Shown in pieces: positions 55,577 through 64,000 of a DNA stretch of 64,000 bases. The stretch covers positions 1-64,000 of the forward strand of contig CAWCZY010000015.1 in assembly GCA_963800215.1 (NCBI GenBank). The letters are read 5' to 3'. Below the pieces are notes generated by a model. That model ran no database searches, had not been told where the DNA came from, and saw only the letters and a list, made by a program, of their open reading frames with translations. A program made the translations under genes and the position numbers. Source of the stretch: JAJPKK01 sp963800215. GTDB taxonomy: Bacteria; Pseudomonadota; Alphaproteobacteria; Rhizobiales; Xanthobacteraceae. Each line of letters opens with the position of its first letter. Position 1 is the first letter of the stretch.

Positions 55577-56364
55577 AGGCTTCCGCAACCGGCATGATCT
55601 GGCCCGGCGAAACTTGGCGCGGCTTGGTGAGCGAGCCCCTGGCGTCGATCAGATCCATCAGCCTGACGCGCTCGTATTCCGCCCACACGCTGTTGAGCCA
55701 GTGGCGGACATAGCCGCGCAGCACGAACGAGTTCGAGGCGGCCTCGCCGTTCGCCTTGCGGTCGGCGATGAAGCTCGCAAACGGCACCGAGGACAGTTCG
55801 ACTTGCTCGCAGGCCATTTCGCTCAGCTTGGGAACCTTGATCTCGACGGCGTCCTTGATGCGGTTGAAATAGGAATTGTAGGTGCGCTGGTCCCAGTCGA
55901 AGAAAGTGGTGTCGTTGATGAAGTTCTTGACCAGGAAATAGCGGGCGTCGACCAGGAATTTCGAGGTCTCCGCGATTTCGTCGAGCGAGGCGATCGAAGG
56001 CCCGAGAATGTGGAACACCGCGAAATTGAGCTGGTCCCTCTTGGCCATGTCGAGAAAGCCGATGTCGCGCAGAGCGCCGAGCGTCGGCAGCATCAGGCCG
56101 GCGCGGATGTCGATCAGCGTGATCTGCGCCGCGGACGAACTCGATGGTGTCGAAAATCTTCATCTGGTCCGGCACCGAGGTGACGTCGACCACGTCGGTG
56201 ATGTCGGGATGAAAGCGGTTGAGCGTGCCGCGCGGGCATTCGGTGTCGAAGGCGCGGACCGGAACCTTGCGCGAGGCGAAATAGTCGAGAAGCGTACGCG
56301 ACACCGTGGTCTTGCCCACGCCGCCCTTGTCCGCGCCCACCAGAATCACTGCAGGTCTTGCCAT
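55572..56364 (-). pseudogene. ParA-family ATPase (second), one frameshift
   Basis: ATG 56364. Canonical deviant Walker A GADKGGVGKTTVSRTLLDYF, then VRAFDTECPRGTLNRFHPDI. One extra base near 56131 breaks the frame in FVRxAQ; the rest reads ITLIDIRAGLMLPTLG, LDMAKRDQLNFAVFHILGPS, FLVKNFINDTTFFDWDQRTY and VWAEYERVRLMDLIDARGSL. About 260 residues, a soluble ATPase of the partition/positioning class. No ParB gene is next to it, so plasmid-type partition is unlikely; it could position another cell component or regulate polysaccharide export. Confidence 0.75.
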
Positions 56365-56638
56365 ATGATAATCCCCCAACCCCCGTTAGAAACGAGTGGG
56401 GAGCATCCGATGCGGCGGGTACGAAAACATGGCGGCACCGCAGCAAAGATATGGAATTTGGGTCGATGCCGTCATGCCGGCGTTGCAGGCGCTTGCCATC
56501 TGCCGGCATGACCCCAGGGGAGGACCAGCGCTGGAGGTAATTAGCTAAGCCGAATCAACGCATTCAGGGCCAAGCGTCGTCGCCTTTGATGTGGTCGTGA
56601 GCGGCACGGAGAGACGTAGGCGTCGCGGACAGGCTGAC

Positions 56639-56938
56639 CTATTCAGGCATCCATTCGAGTCGGGTGAGATCACGGGCACCGTCGACGATGCGGACCACCT
56701 GCACGCCGTCTTCGACCAGCCGATAAAGGACTATCCAGCGTTCGATGACGAGTGCCCTTGCGCCCTCCCCAATCTCCGGGCGGGCAGGCCCGAGTTGTGG
56801 ATGTTCCCTCAGTAGGTGACAGCGCTTCTCGATGCGGTCGTAGACTTGATCGGCGACGTTGGGGTTCCGCTGCTCGATGTAGAGCCAGATGTCCACAAGG
56901 TCTTCGCGCGCGCGGCGTGTAAAACGAACCCTGCGCAC
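56639..56938 (-). CDS. parE: ParE/RelE-family toxin
   Basis: 99 residues. RHH-type partner is upstream; this protein has the RelE/ParE fold: VRFTRRAREDLVDIWLYIEQ, ADQVYDRIEKRC, HLLREHPQLGPARPEIGEG, then VIERWIVLYRLVEDGVQVVR and IVDGARDL. ParE toxins poison gyrase. The C-terminal RIVDGARDL (H-x-x-R/D-L type) is the usual ParE ending. It begins four bases after the antitoxin stop. Confidence 0.92.
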   Translation of the reverse strand: MRRVRFTRRAREDLVDIWLYIEQRNPNVADQVYDRIEKRCHLLREHPQLGPARPEIGEGARALVIERWIVLYRLVEDGVQVVRIVDGARDLTRLEWMPE

Positions 56939-56942
56939 GCGC

Positions 56943-57203
56943 TCATTCTTTAGACGCGGCGAGACGCGCGCGAGCTTCCTGTTTCAGCGCTGAAAAATCG
57001 ACTTCGCCGGCGTCGCCACTGTCGATCCCGTCTTGCCAAGCGTGGCGCAGAAAGCGGAGCTTTTCGGCCTCCTGCTGCTCGATCTTCTCCATCAACCGCA
57101 GGGCCTCGCGGACGACTTCGCTCGCAGAGCTGTAGCGACCGCCCGAGACCTTGGCCTTGACGAAATTGGCCAGTTCGTCGGTCAGCGATACGTTCATGTT
57201 CAT
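56943..57203 (-). CDS. parD: ParD-family antitoxin
   Basis: 86 residues; ATG 57203 with GGAGG seven bases upstream. The ribbon-helix-helix reads NVSLTDELANFVKAKVSGGR, YSSASEVVREALRLMEKIEQ, exactly the ParD/CopG-like pattern, followed by a toxin-binding tail with R-F-L-R-x-A-W-x-x-G-I-D-S-G-D. It neutralises ParE and represses the operon. Confidence 0.92.
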   Translation of the reverse strand: MNMNVSLTDELANFVKAKVSGGRYSSASEVVREALRLMEKIEQQEAEKLRFLRHAWQDGIDSGDAGEVDFSALKQEARARLAASKE

Positions 57204-57421
57204 GGCGGCACCTCCGTACGCGTATCATGATGGGGATGCCTGAAAATAGCAATCTTAGTCATACGCGGATGGCTCCGGACTACCGTCGGGTCCCGTCGTG
57301 ATGGTTTCGGTCCCGCCATTCGCCGTGGGGATGCTTCGGCCCCACTGCCCGAGCCGTCCGTGCCCCTCCCCATCTTCCATGCTATGCTGCCCAAAATCGA
57401 GAACATCAGGGGAGACGTTCC

Positions 57422-58384
57422 ATGGGTCACGTGATCGGCCGCCGGGCCTTCTTGACCGGCGCGGGCATCGCGGCACTTGCCGCGACCGGTGCGCTCGACG
57501 CGCGGCGCAGCGGCGCACAGGAGGGCGGCGCCGTCCCCAATTCGTCGGGTACCGAGGCGGCGAAGCTCAAGGCGCCGGCGCTGGCGTGCGATTGCCACCA
57601 TCACATCTACGACGCCGCGCGGTTTCCACCGAACAAACCCGACGCCCGCATCATCCCGGACGCGCGCGTGCCCGAATACCGGCTGCTGCAGCGCCGGATC
57701 GGAACCAGCCGGAACATCGTGGTAACGCCTGCGGCCTATGCCTCCGACAACAACGTGACCCTCGATGCCATCGCCCAGTTCGGGCACAATGCGCGCGGTG
57801 TCGCCGTCGTCAATGCCTCGGTCAGCGATGCCGAACTCAAGGCCCTCGATGCCGGTGGCGTGCGCGGCATCCGTTTCAGCCTCCCGCCGTCGGACGCCGG
57901 CAAGATGGGCATGATCGAGCCCTTGGCAAAGCGCATCGACGCGCTGGGTTGGCATGTGCAGATCAACATGACCGCCGACCAGATCGTCGCCGCCGAGGAT
58001 CTGTGGAACCGGCTGCCGACCCCGGTCGTTTTCGATCACATGGGGCACGTTCCGCAGCCGGCCGGCATCGCCCATCCCGTCTACAGGATCGTCCGCGGGC
58101 TGATCGACAAAGGCCGCACCTGGGTGAAGCTTTCGGTGACCTACGACAGCACCAAGGTCGGGCCGCCGACCTATGCCGACGTGAACCAAATCGGCCGGGC
58201 TTATGTCGCGGCGGCCTCCGAACGCGTGGTGTGGGGCAGCAACTGGCCGCATCCCAACGAAACCGCCAAGCCGGACGATGCCGTATTGTTCGACCTCGTC
58301 TCGGACTGGGCGCCCACCGAGGCGCTGCGCCATCGCCTTCTCGTCGAAAACCCGGCGACCCTTTACGGCTTCGACAAGACCTAG
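57422..58384 (+). CDS. exported amidohydrolase-2 family hydrolase
   Basis: 320 residues with a Tat signal (GRRAFLTGAGIAALAATGAL). Amidohydrolase_2 (lactonase/decarboxylase-type TIM barrel): the N-terminal metal motif CDCHHHIYD, HVQINMTADQI, VVFDHMGHVP, WVKLSVTYD and the C-terminal VWGSNWPHPN. It resembles GLI/LigI-like lactonases for dicarboxylic lactones. It starts the 57-61 kb catabolic group, 134 bases before the gamma-glutamyltransferase. Confidence 0.88.
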   Translation: MGHVIGRRAFLTGAGIAALAATGALDARRSGAQEGGAVPNSSGTEAAKLKAPALACDCHHHIYDAARFPPNKPDARIIPDARVPEYRLLQRRIGTSRNIVVTPAAYASDNNVTLDAIAQFGHNARGVAVVNASVSDAELKALDAGGVRGIRFSLPPSDAGKMGMIEPLAKRIDALGWHVQINMTADQIVAAEDLWNRLPTPVVFDHMGHVPQPAGIAHPVYRIVRGLIDKGRTWVKLSVTYDSTKVGPPTYADVNQIGRAYVAAASERVVWGSNWPHPNETAKPDDAVLFDLVSDWAPTEALRHRLLVENPATLYGFDKT

Positions 58385-58518
58385 ATGACCTGCGGCTTCA
58401 AGGCGGTGCCACGCCCCTGCGCGCATGGCTCGCGCGCTTGGACCGGCGGTGGCGCGGGTATATACCAGCTTCGACCGCGTCCTCGCGTGCCGCCCTCGTG
58501 AAGCGGCGGAGTGCCCTC

Positions 58519-60319
58519 ATGAGCAACGTCAATCCCAATCCCTTCACCACGCGCCCCGAGATCGAGGGCACCTTCGGCGTCGTCACCTCGACCCACTGGA
58601 TCGCGACGGCAGTCGGCATGGCGACCCTGGAGAAGGGCGGCAATGCCTTCGATGCCGCGGTCGCCACCGCCTTCACCCTCCAGGTGGTCGAGCCCCATCT
58701 CAACGGCCCCGGCGGCGATGTCCCCGTCATCATCCACGACATACGTAAGGGCCGCGTCGAGGTGATCTGCGGACAGGGCCCGGCGCCGGCCGGCGCCACC
58801 ATCGTCCATTATCGCAGCCTCGGCCTCGACATGATGCCCGGCACCGGCCTGCTCGCCGCCTGCGTCCCCGGGATGTTCGATACCTGGATGACGGTGCTGC
58901 GCGACTACGGCACCCTGCCGCTCGCCGACGTGCTCGCGCCCGCGATCTCCTATGCGCGCGACGGCTACCCGCTGGTCGAGCGCGCCAATGCCACTATCGC
59001 GACCGTGGAAAAGTTGTTCCGCGAGCTATTGGCCGACCTCGGCCGCGGTCTATCTGCGCGGCGGCAAGGTGCCGGAAACCGGCACGCTGTTCACCAATCC
59101 CGCCATTGCCGACACCTATACGCGGGTGCTGCGCGAGGCCGCGGGCCCCGGCGGCCGCGAGCAGGAGATCGAGCGCGCCCGCAAGGTGTGGTCGCAAGGC
59201 TTCGTCGCCGAAGCGATCGACCAGTTCTGCCGCACCCAGGAGATCATGGACACCAGCGGACGGCGCCACCACGGCGTCCTCACCGGCGAGGACATGGCAC
59301 GCTGGCAGGCGACCATCGAGGCGCCGCTGACCTATCAATACGGCCGCTACACCGTGTGCAAGCCGGGGCCGTGGTCGCAGGGACCGGTGATGCTGCAGCA
59401 GCTTGCGCTGCTCAAGGGTTTCGTGCTCGACGGGCTCGACGTGACCGAGCCGGAATTCATCCATCTCGTGGTCGAATGCTCCAAGCTCGCCTTCGCCGAC
59501 CGCGAAAAGTTCTACGGCGACCCGAACTTCGTCACGGTGCCGATGGAGACCCTGCTGTCCGACGCCTATAACGAGGAGCGGCGCAAGCTCGTCCATCACA
59601 CCGCCTCGCTCGAATTGCAGCCGGGCTCGGTGGAGGGCTTCGGCGCGGTGGTCAAGCTCAAGCGCGCCGAGGGTGCGCGCGAGGCGGTCGGCGCCATGGG
59701 CGCCGGCGAACCCACGGTCGGACGGTTCGGCGAGATGCGCGGCGACACCGTGCATTTCGACATCGTCGACCGCGCCGGCAACATGGTGTCGGCGACGCCG
59801 TCGGGCGGCTGGCTGCAATCCTCGCCGGTGATCCCGGAGCTCGGTTTCTGTCTCGGCACCCGTGGCCAGATGTTCTGGCTGGAAGACAATCACCCGGCCT
59901 CGCTGGCACCGGGCAAGCGCCCGCGCACCACGCTGTCGCCGACCATGGCGCTGCGCGACGGCGAGCCCTATCTGGCCTGGGGCTCGCCCGGCGGCGACCA
60001 GCAGGACCAGTGGACCACGCAGTTCTTCCTGCGCCACGTCCACGCCGGGCTCAATCTGCAGGAGGCGATCGACGCGCCGGCTTGGCATTCCGAGCACTTC
60101 CCGATCTCGTTCTGGCCGCGCACCGCGCGCCCCGGCGTGCTGGTGGTCGAGAGCCGGGTTCCCGCCGACAGCCGCAAGGAACTCGATCGCCGCGGCCACG
60201 TGGTCGAGGTCGGCCCCGCCTGGTCGGAAGGCCGGCTCACCGCGGCCTCGCGCGTAGGCCGCCGCCGCCGCGCCGGCGCCAATCCGCGCGGCATGCAGGG
60301 CTACGCGGCAGGACGGTGA
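58519..60319 (+). pseudogene. gamma-glutamyltransferase family protein, one frameshift
   Basis: ATG 58519. N-terminal part: GVVTSTHWIATAVGMATLEK, GGNAFDAAVATAFTLQVVEP, GPGGDVP, PGTGLLAACVPGMFDTW. An extra base near 59029 splits it; it continues TSAAVYLRGGKVPETG, GVLTGEDMARW and GDTVHFDIVDRAGNMVSATP, where the Thr before VHF is aligned with the catalytic nucleophile, then PGKRPRTTLSPTMALRDG and LAWGSPGGDQQ. Length about 600. It has no signal peptide, unlike secreted GGTs, and belongs to the group of GGT-like acylases used in amide catabolism; substrate uncertain. Confidence 0.88.
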
Positions 60320-60381
60320 ACGCGTGACGTCATCGAAATCAGGGACATCGTCCTAACTATCTTCCACTTGGGCCAAAGCAC

Positions 60382-61347
60382 ATGATCAGAATCCTCAGCC
60401 TCGCCCTCGCCTTCATCGCCACGCTCGCCACCGGAGCCGTGGCCGCCGATTATCCGACCCGGCCGGTGACGCTCATCGTCGCCTTCACGCCGGGCGGGCC
60501 GAGCGACGTGCTGGCCCGCATCGTCGGGCGCCAGCTCGAGAAGATCCTCGGCCAGACCTTCGTGATCGACAACCGGCCCGGTGGCGCCGGCAATATCGCG
60601 GCGGAGACCGTCGCCCATGCGACGCCCGACGGCTACACGCTGCTGATGGGCAATAACGGGTTGCTCGCCACCAATCAGAGCCTGTTCAAGAAGCTCAATT
60701 TCGACGGCGAGAAGGATTTCGCGCCGATCAGCCTGATCGGCTCGCAGCCGAATATCCTCGTGGTCAATCCGAAATTCCCGGCCACCACCATGGGCGAGCT
60801 GATCGCCTATGCGAAGGCCAATCCGGGCAAGCTCAACTACGCTAATTCCGGCTTCGGGGCGGCCGCGCATCTGTCGGCGGAGCTGTTCAAGTCCGAGGCC
60901 AAGGTCGACATCGTGTCGGTGTCGTACAAGGGCGCTGCGCCGGCGTTGCAGGACCTCATCGCCGGGCACACCCAGCTGATGTTCGCGACCTCGGCCTCGG
61001 TGGTCGGATTCATCAAATCGGGCACGCTGCGGCCGCTGGCGGTGACGACGCTCAAGCGCTTCTCGCTGATGCCGGAGTTGCCGACCGTCGCCGAGCTCGG
61101 CCTGCCCGGCTTCGATGCCACCACCTGGCACGGGCTGGTGGCGCCGGCCGGCACGCCGAAGCCGGTCATCGATATACTCAACCACGCCATGGTGCAGGCC
61201 CTGGCCGATCCCGACACGGTGCAGCAGCTTCACAATCTCGGCGTCGAGGTCGGCTCCAGTACGCCCGCGCAATTCGCCGCCTACATCAAGAGCGAGATCC
61301 CGAAATGGGCCGCAGTGGTGAAGGCCTCCGGCGCGCAAGTGGAATAA
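60382..61347 (+). CDS. tripartite tricarboxylate (Bug/TctC) periplasmic binding protein
   Basis: 321 residues, signal peptide ending AVAAD. TctC family: YPTRPVTLIVAFTPGGPSDV, LARIVGRQLEKILGQTFVID, NRPGGAGNIAAETVAHATPD, GYTLLMGNN, and later LMPELPTVAELGLPGFDATT, WHGLVAPAGTPKPVI. These proteins are highly amplified in Betaproteobacteria and Bradyrhizobium relatives and bind carboxylates or amides. No tctA/tctB permease is next to it (orphan Bug). Neighbours suggest a substrate connected with the hydrolases upstream. Confidence 0.95.
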   Translation: MIRILSLALAFIATLATGAVAADYPTRPVTLIVAFTPGGPSDVLARIVGRQLEKILGQTFVIDNRPGGAGNIAAETVAHATPDGYTLLMGNNGLLATNQSLFKKLNFDGEKDFAPISLIGSQPNILVVNPKFPATTMGELIAYAKANPGKLNYANSGFGAAAHLSAELFKSEAKVDIVSVSYKGAAPALQDLIAGHTQLMFATSASVVGFIKSGTLRPLAVTTLKRFSLMPELPTVAELGLPGFDATTWHGLVAPAGTPKPVIDILNHAMVQALADPDTVQQLHNLGVEVGSSTPAQFAAYIKSEIPKWAAVVKASGAQVE

Positions 61348-61412
61348 CTCCTTGTCCCGGCTTCGGTGCCCCGAAGACGGGAAGGGAAACGCGGTTGGCG
61401 ACGCAAGACAAG

Positions 61413-61910
61413 ATGCAAGCACTCAAGCCATCCCTCCTTGCCTGCCTCGCCCTCGCGGCGGCCGCAGGTCCCATGCGCGCCGACGACTTCGCGTTCGGCC
61501 GCCGGTTGTTTCTCGACAAGGCGCAGTGCTCCTATTGCCATGGCTGGGCCGGCGACGGCGCCGGCGAGCCGCAGTCGAACGGCGCCGCCGCCAATTTGCG
61601 CATCACTCCGCTCAAGCGCGACCAGTTGATCGAGGTGATCAGCTGCGGCGTGCCCGGCAAGGCGATGCCCCATTTCGACGAGCAGGCCTATACCGACAAG
61701 CGCTGCTACGGCGTCACCGAGGCCGAACTCGGCCGCGACACGCCGGCGCTGCCGCCCGGTTCCACCTTGAACAAGCGCGAGATCGAGGCGGTCGCGGACT
61801 ATCTCCTCGCCAAGGTGATCGGCCGCGGCGTCGAGATCACGCGGGCGGAATGCGAAGAGGCCTATGGCGGGGGCGCGCGAATGTGCAACCACTATCCCGC
61901 CAAGCCGTGA
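61413..61910 (+). CDS. exported cytochrome c
   Basis: 165 residues from ATG 61413 (TTG 61395 possible). Signal peptide (MQALKPSLLACLALAAAAGP) ending with the mature ADDFAFGRRLFLDKA. One haem site QCSYCHGWAGDG; PGKAMPHFDEQAY has the likely Met ligand. A second Cys pair (ISCG, KRCYG) and MCNHYP near the C-terminus may give a disulfide. Pattern of small electron carriers linked to periplasmic dehydrogenases. It follows the Bug gene by 65 bases. Confidence 0.88.
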   Translation: MQALKPSLLACLALAAAAGPMRADDFAFGRRLFLDKAQCSYCHGWAGDGAGEPQSNGAAANLRITPLKRDQLIEVISCGVPGKAMPHFDEQAYTDKRCYGVTEAELGRDTPALPPGSTLNKREIEAVADYLLAKVIGRGVEITRAECEEAYGGGARMCNHYPAKP

Positions 61911-61945
61911 GGCTGGACCGGAGCGTCCTGGCACAACACTTCACT

Positions 61946-62024
61946 GTCATCGCCCGGCTTGACCGGGCGATCCAGTGAGCACCGACCGGGAGTACTGGAT
62001 TGCCCGGTCAAGCCTTGCAATGAC
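61946..62024. repeat. inverted intergenic repeat (31-bp imperfect arms)
   Basis: Arms 61946-61976 and 61994-62024 are near-perfect reverse complements with the core ATCGCCCGGCTTGACCGGGC; same class as 14159-14248. It lies between the convergent cytochrome and permease genes. Confidence 0.75.
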
Positions 62025-62046
62025 ACCATTAGAGCTGGCGCAGGCC

Positions 62047-62871
62047 TCAATCCGGCCTTGCGCCCATGTCGGCGCCGCGCGTCGCCCAACCCGTGGTGCG
62101 CCGCTCGATGAAGGTCGCGATCAGGTACATGCCGATCCCCATGATGCTGGTCACCAGCAGTCCGGCGAAGGCCAGCGGCACCTCGAAGCGCGATGAGGCC
62201 ACCAGCATCAGGTTGCCGATGCCCTTGTTGGACGCCACCGTTTCGGCGACGATCGAGCCGACGAAGGCGAAGGTGATCGCGACCTTGAGCGAGGCGAAGA
62301 AGTAGGGCATCGCGCGCGGCAGCCCGACCTTCTGGACGATCTGCCAGCGCGTCGCGCCGAGCGCGCGGAGCACGTCCTGGAGCTCCGGCTCGACCGTGGC
62401 GATGCCGGCGGCGACGTTCATCAGGATCGGAAAGAACGCGATCAGGAACGCGGAGATGATCGCCGGAATGGTGCCGATGCCGAACCAGATCACCAGGATC
62501 GGGACCACCGCCACCTTGGGGATCGAATTGAACCCGATCAAGGCCGGATAGAAGCCGTCATAGACGAGCGTCGACGAGCCCAGCGCGATGCCGGACACGA
62601 GGCCGAAGACCACGGCGATGCCGAACCCGGCCGTCGTCGTCATCAGGGTCTGCCAGGCGTTGTCGAGGATCGGCCAGCGCCATTGCCAACCCGATGCGAA
62701 CACTGCCGACGGCGCCGGCAGGATGAACTCCTCGATATGGAACAGGCGGACCGCCGCCTCCCAGAACACGAAGATCGCGACGATCACGAACCACGGCAAC
62801 ATGCGCCGCAACGCCGTCCGCGCAAACCTTGCGCGCGGTCGTGGCGATGGAGCGGTGGGGTCGATGGCCAT
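62047..62871 (-). CDS. ABC transporter permease (SsuC/TauC-type)
   Basis: 274 residues, about six membrane segments. The EAA loop LRALGATRWQIVQKVGLPRA identifies a BPD_transp_1 inner-membrane permease; GFNSIPKVAVVPILVIWFGI and SIVAETVASNKGIGNLM are typical of the SsuC/TauC/HMP transport class. No ATPase or binding protein is in the window downstream; they may lie elsewhere. The deacetylase-like enzyme directly upstream suggests uptake of its substrate or product. Confidence 0.92.
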   Translation of the reverse strand: MAIDPTAPSPRPRARFARTALRRMLPWFVIVAIFVFWEAAVRLFHIEEFILPAPSAVFASGWQWRWPILDNAWQTLMTTTAGFGIAVVFGLVSGIALGSSTLVYDGFYPALIGFNSIPKVAVVPILVIWFGIGTIPAIISAFLIAFFPILMNVAAGIATVEPELQDVLRALGATRWQIVQKVGLPRAMPYFFASLKVAITFAFVGSIVAETVASNKGIGNLMLVASSRFEVPLAFAGLLVTSIMGIGMYLIATFIERRTTGWATRGADMGARPD

Positions 62872-62904
62872 GGTGCTGCCCGCAATAGTCGCGCCGCCGC
62901 CTCT

Positions 62905-62932
62905 TCTCCCTCCCCGAAAACGGGGAGGGAGA
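62905..62932 (-). terminator. hairpin between the deacetylase and permease genes
   Basis: Perfect 12-bp stem TCTCCCTCCCCG / CGGGGAGGGAGA with an AAAA (TTTT on the other strand) loop, four bases after the deacetylase stop. No T-run follows, so it may attenuate or stabilise the transcript, not fully end it. Confidence 0.55.
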
Positions 62933-62936
62933 GACT

Positions 62937-63833
62937 TCAGCTTCCGGGGATGATGCCCTTCGGCATGCCGAAGCAGTAATTCGCGATTTCGCCGGCGCGG
63001 GTGATCCAGAGCTTGTTGCCGCCCTTTTCGACGCAGTGCCTGATCGCCTGGCGCAGCGGGCGCAGCCGGAACGGCTGTCCGACGATGAAGCCGTGGAGTG
63101 CCAGCGAAAACACCAGCGGATGGCGCGCGGACTGCTCAAGCATTTCCTCGAACTGGTCGACGATCATGTCGGCGAATTCGCGGCCGGTGTGGTCGCGATG
63201 GGCCAGCGTGCCGGCATCGTTCAATTCCATGGGATAGGGCACCGAGAGCAGCGGGCCGGCACGGGTCTGCATCCAGATCGGCTGGTCGTCGACCGGCCAA
63301 TCGAGCAGGTGGGTGTAGCCGGCCTCCTTCAGGAGGTCCGGCGTGACGTTCAATTCCATCGCGCCCGGCCCCATCCATCCGGTCGGGCGTACCCCGACAT
63401 GCTTCTCGATGACTTCGGTGCATTCCTTGATGGCATGGGCCTCGTCGTCTTCCCACATCGGCCGCAGCAGCTCGGCATTGGTGCGGCCGTGGCCGACGAC
63501 ATCGTCGCCGCGCGCTTTGATCTTCTCGACGATCTCCGGATAGTTGTAGCAGACGGCGCTGTTGAGCAGGATCGTCGCCGGCAGCTTCAGCTCGTCGAGA
63601 ATCTCGAACAGGCGCCAGTTGCCGATCCGGTTGCCGTAGTCGCGCCAGGCGAAATTGCGCGTCGTCTGCTGGCCGCTGCGGACGGGGTCCATGCCGAGGC
63701 CGGCGCCGAAGGCGAAATGTTCGATGTTGAGGGCGATGTAGAAGGCGAGCCGCTTGCCGCCGGGCCACGTGTAATCCTTCCGCCCGACGATGGGCGAGTA
63801 GGCGTAGCGGGTGTGGCCGGGAAGCTTGAGCAT
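62937..63833 (-). CDS. PuuE-like polysaccharide-deacetylase-family hydrolase
   Basis: 298 residues; ATG 63833 favoured over 63839 because GAGG lies nine bases upstream. The family (CE4-like, allantoinase PuuE type) shows WPGGKRLAFYIALNIEHFAF, WRDYGNRIGNWRLFEILDEL, GDDVVGHGRTNAELL (in place of the H-x-x-x-H motif) and PVDDQPIWMQTRAGPLLSVP, ending LHGFIVGQPFRLRPLRQAI. Such enzymes open cyclic amides such as allantoin. The window's right end carries its upstream region. Confidence 0.88.
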   Translation of the reverse strand: MLKLPGHTRYAYSPIVGRKDYTWPGGKRLAFYIALNIEHFAFGAGLGMDPVRSGQQTTRNFAWRDYGNRIGNWRLFEILDELKLPATILLNSAVCYNYPEIVEKIKARGDDVVGHGRTNAELLRPMWEDDEAHAIKECTEVIEKHVGVRPTGWMGPGAMELNVTPDLLKEAGYTHLLDWPVDDQPIWMQTRAGPLLSVPYPMELNDAGTLAHRDHTGREFADMIVDQFEEMLEQSARHPLVFSLALHGFIVGQPFRLRPLRQAIRHCVEKGGNKLWITRAGEIANYCFGMPKGIIPGS

Positions 63834-64000
63834 CGGCATTTTCCTCGGGTTCGAGACATCGCCCGTCGGCGGATCCTGACGGAACCGGCGATGGCACAAA
63901 ACGTGCTTTACTCAAAACAGGCTTGCATCGCACATTTGCAATCGATGTGGCAATCCGCTGGCCACTCTGCCACGCTGGACGGCGTTGCCCCGAAGTCGAC

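Noticed and set aside
1..64000. CRISPR arrays
   Set aside because: No regularly spaced repeats; the only tandem arrays are the 23-bp unit at 2166 and the Gln-Gly coding repeats at 53.8 kb.
1..64000. tRNA, rRNA or tmRNA genes and attachment sites
   Set aside because: None recognised by eye on either strand; prophage debris at 5-10 kb has no integrase or flanking tRNA, so no att site can be proposed.

Overview
The window (64 kb, GC-rich throughout) reads as chromosome of an alphaproteobacterium of the order Hyphomicrobiales (Rhizobiales), most like the Bradyrhizobiaceae/Xanthobacteraceae group. The strongest taxonomic pointers are the argH - lptM - lysA - TIGR02302 order, the tripartite-tricarboxylate (Bug/TctC) binding protein, the many Tat/Sec-exported quinone and cytochrome proteins, and the intergenic palindromes typical of rhizobial genomes. 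Assignment is by recognition of protein families only; no database search was possible.

Layout. 1-2.4 kb is a graveyard: an IS256 transposase end, a serine-recombinase scrap, tiny orphan proteins and a Bax-inhibitor-1 gene broken by a 23-bp tandem repeat. 2.8-4.9 kb holds three exported proteins (NHL propeller, unknown, DUF6152). 5.0-10.0 kb is a decayed prophage or integrated-element remnant (Arc-like protein, ParB-like protein, a terminase-neighbour protein, a large terminase with several lesions, a second terminase scrap). 10.4-15.1 kb is a small-molecule metabolism block (DUF1254/DUF1214 protein, Coq4-like protein, aldehyde dehydrogenase, N-formylglutamate amidohydrolase-like protein). 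15.2-20.8 kb is regulatory (HPP membrane protein, Crp/Fnr regulator, PAS histidine kinase and a REC-Hpt-REC-REC protein). 21-24 kb carries a methyltransferase and the Kup potassium transporter. 24.1-36.5 kb is an exopolysaccharide/O-antigen island: deacetylase, GNAT-like protein, methyltransferase, acyltransferase, Wzy/ligase, GH10 glycosidase, glycosyltransferases, radical SAM-SPASM protein and Wzx flippase. 36.9-41.2 kb is an RND efflux pair. 41.9-46.7 kb contains two mirror-image copies of an uncharacterised two-gene module (small cytochrome c plus a CNA-B/cytochrome c/streptogramin-lyase-like propeller protein). 47.2-54.5 kb is the conserved tlpA / argH - lptM - msrB - lysA - TIGR02302 block. 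54.6-57.2 kb has two ParA-like ATPases and a ParDE toxin-antitoxin pair. 57.4-63.8 kb is a catabolic/uptake block (amidohydrolase, gamma-glutamyltransferase, Bug protein, cytochrome c, ABC permease, PuuE-like deacetylase).

How genes work together. The island genes would modify, polymerise, export and trim a surface polysaccharide; no initiating phosphoglycosyltransferase or Wzc-type co-polymerase is visible, so it is incomplete or accessory. The divergent cytochrome/propeller modules share one 248-bp control region and look like periplasmic electron-transfer or dehydrogenase-associated proteins of unknown substrate; they are the best candidate here for an undescribed system.

Caution. About seventeen genes, including housekeeping ones such as lysA, carry single-base frameshifts, often with the rest of the protein intact in the next frame. 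This pattern fits uncorrected sequencing/assembly indels better than natural decay for the metabolic and envelope genes, while the 1-10 kb mobile debris also has nonsense changes, fragments and duplications and is probably truly decayed. Genes given as frameshifted pseudogenes below should be read with that in mind.
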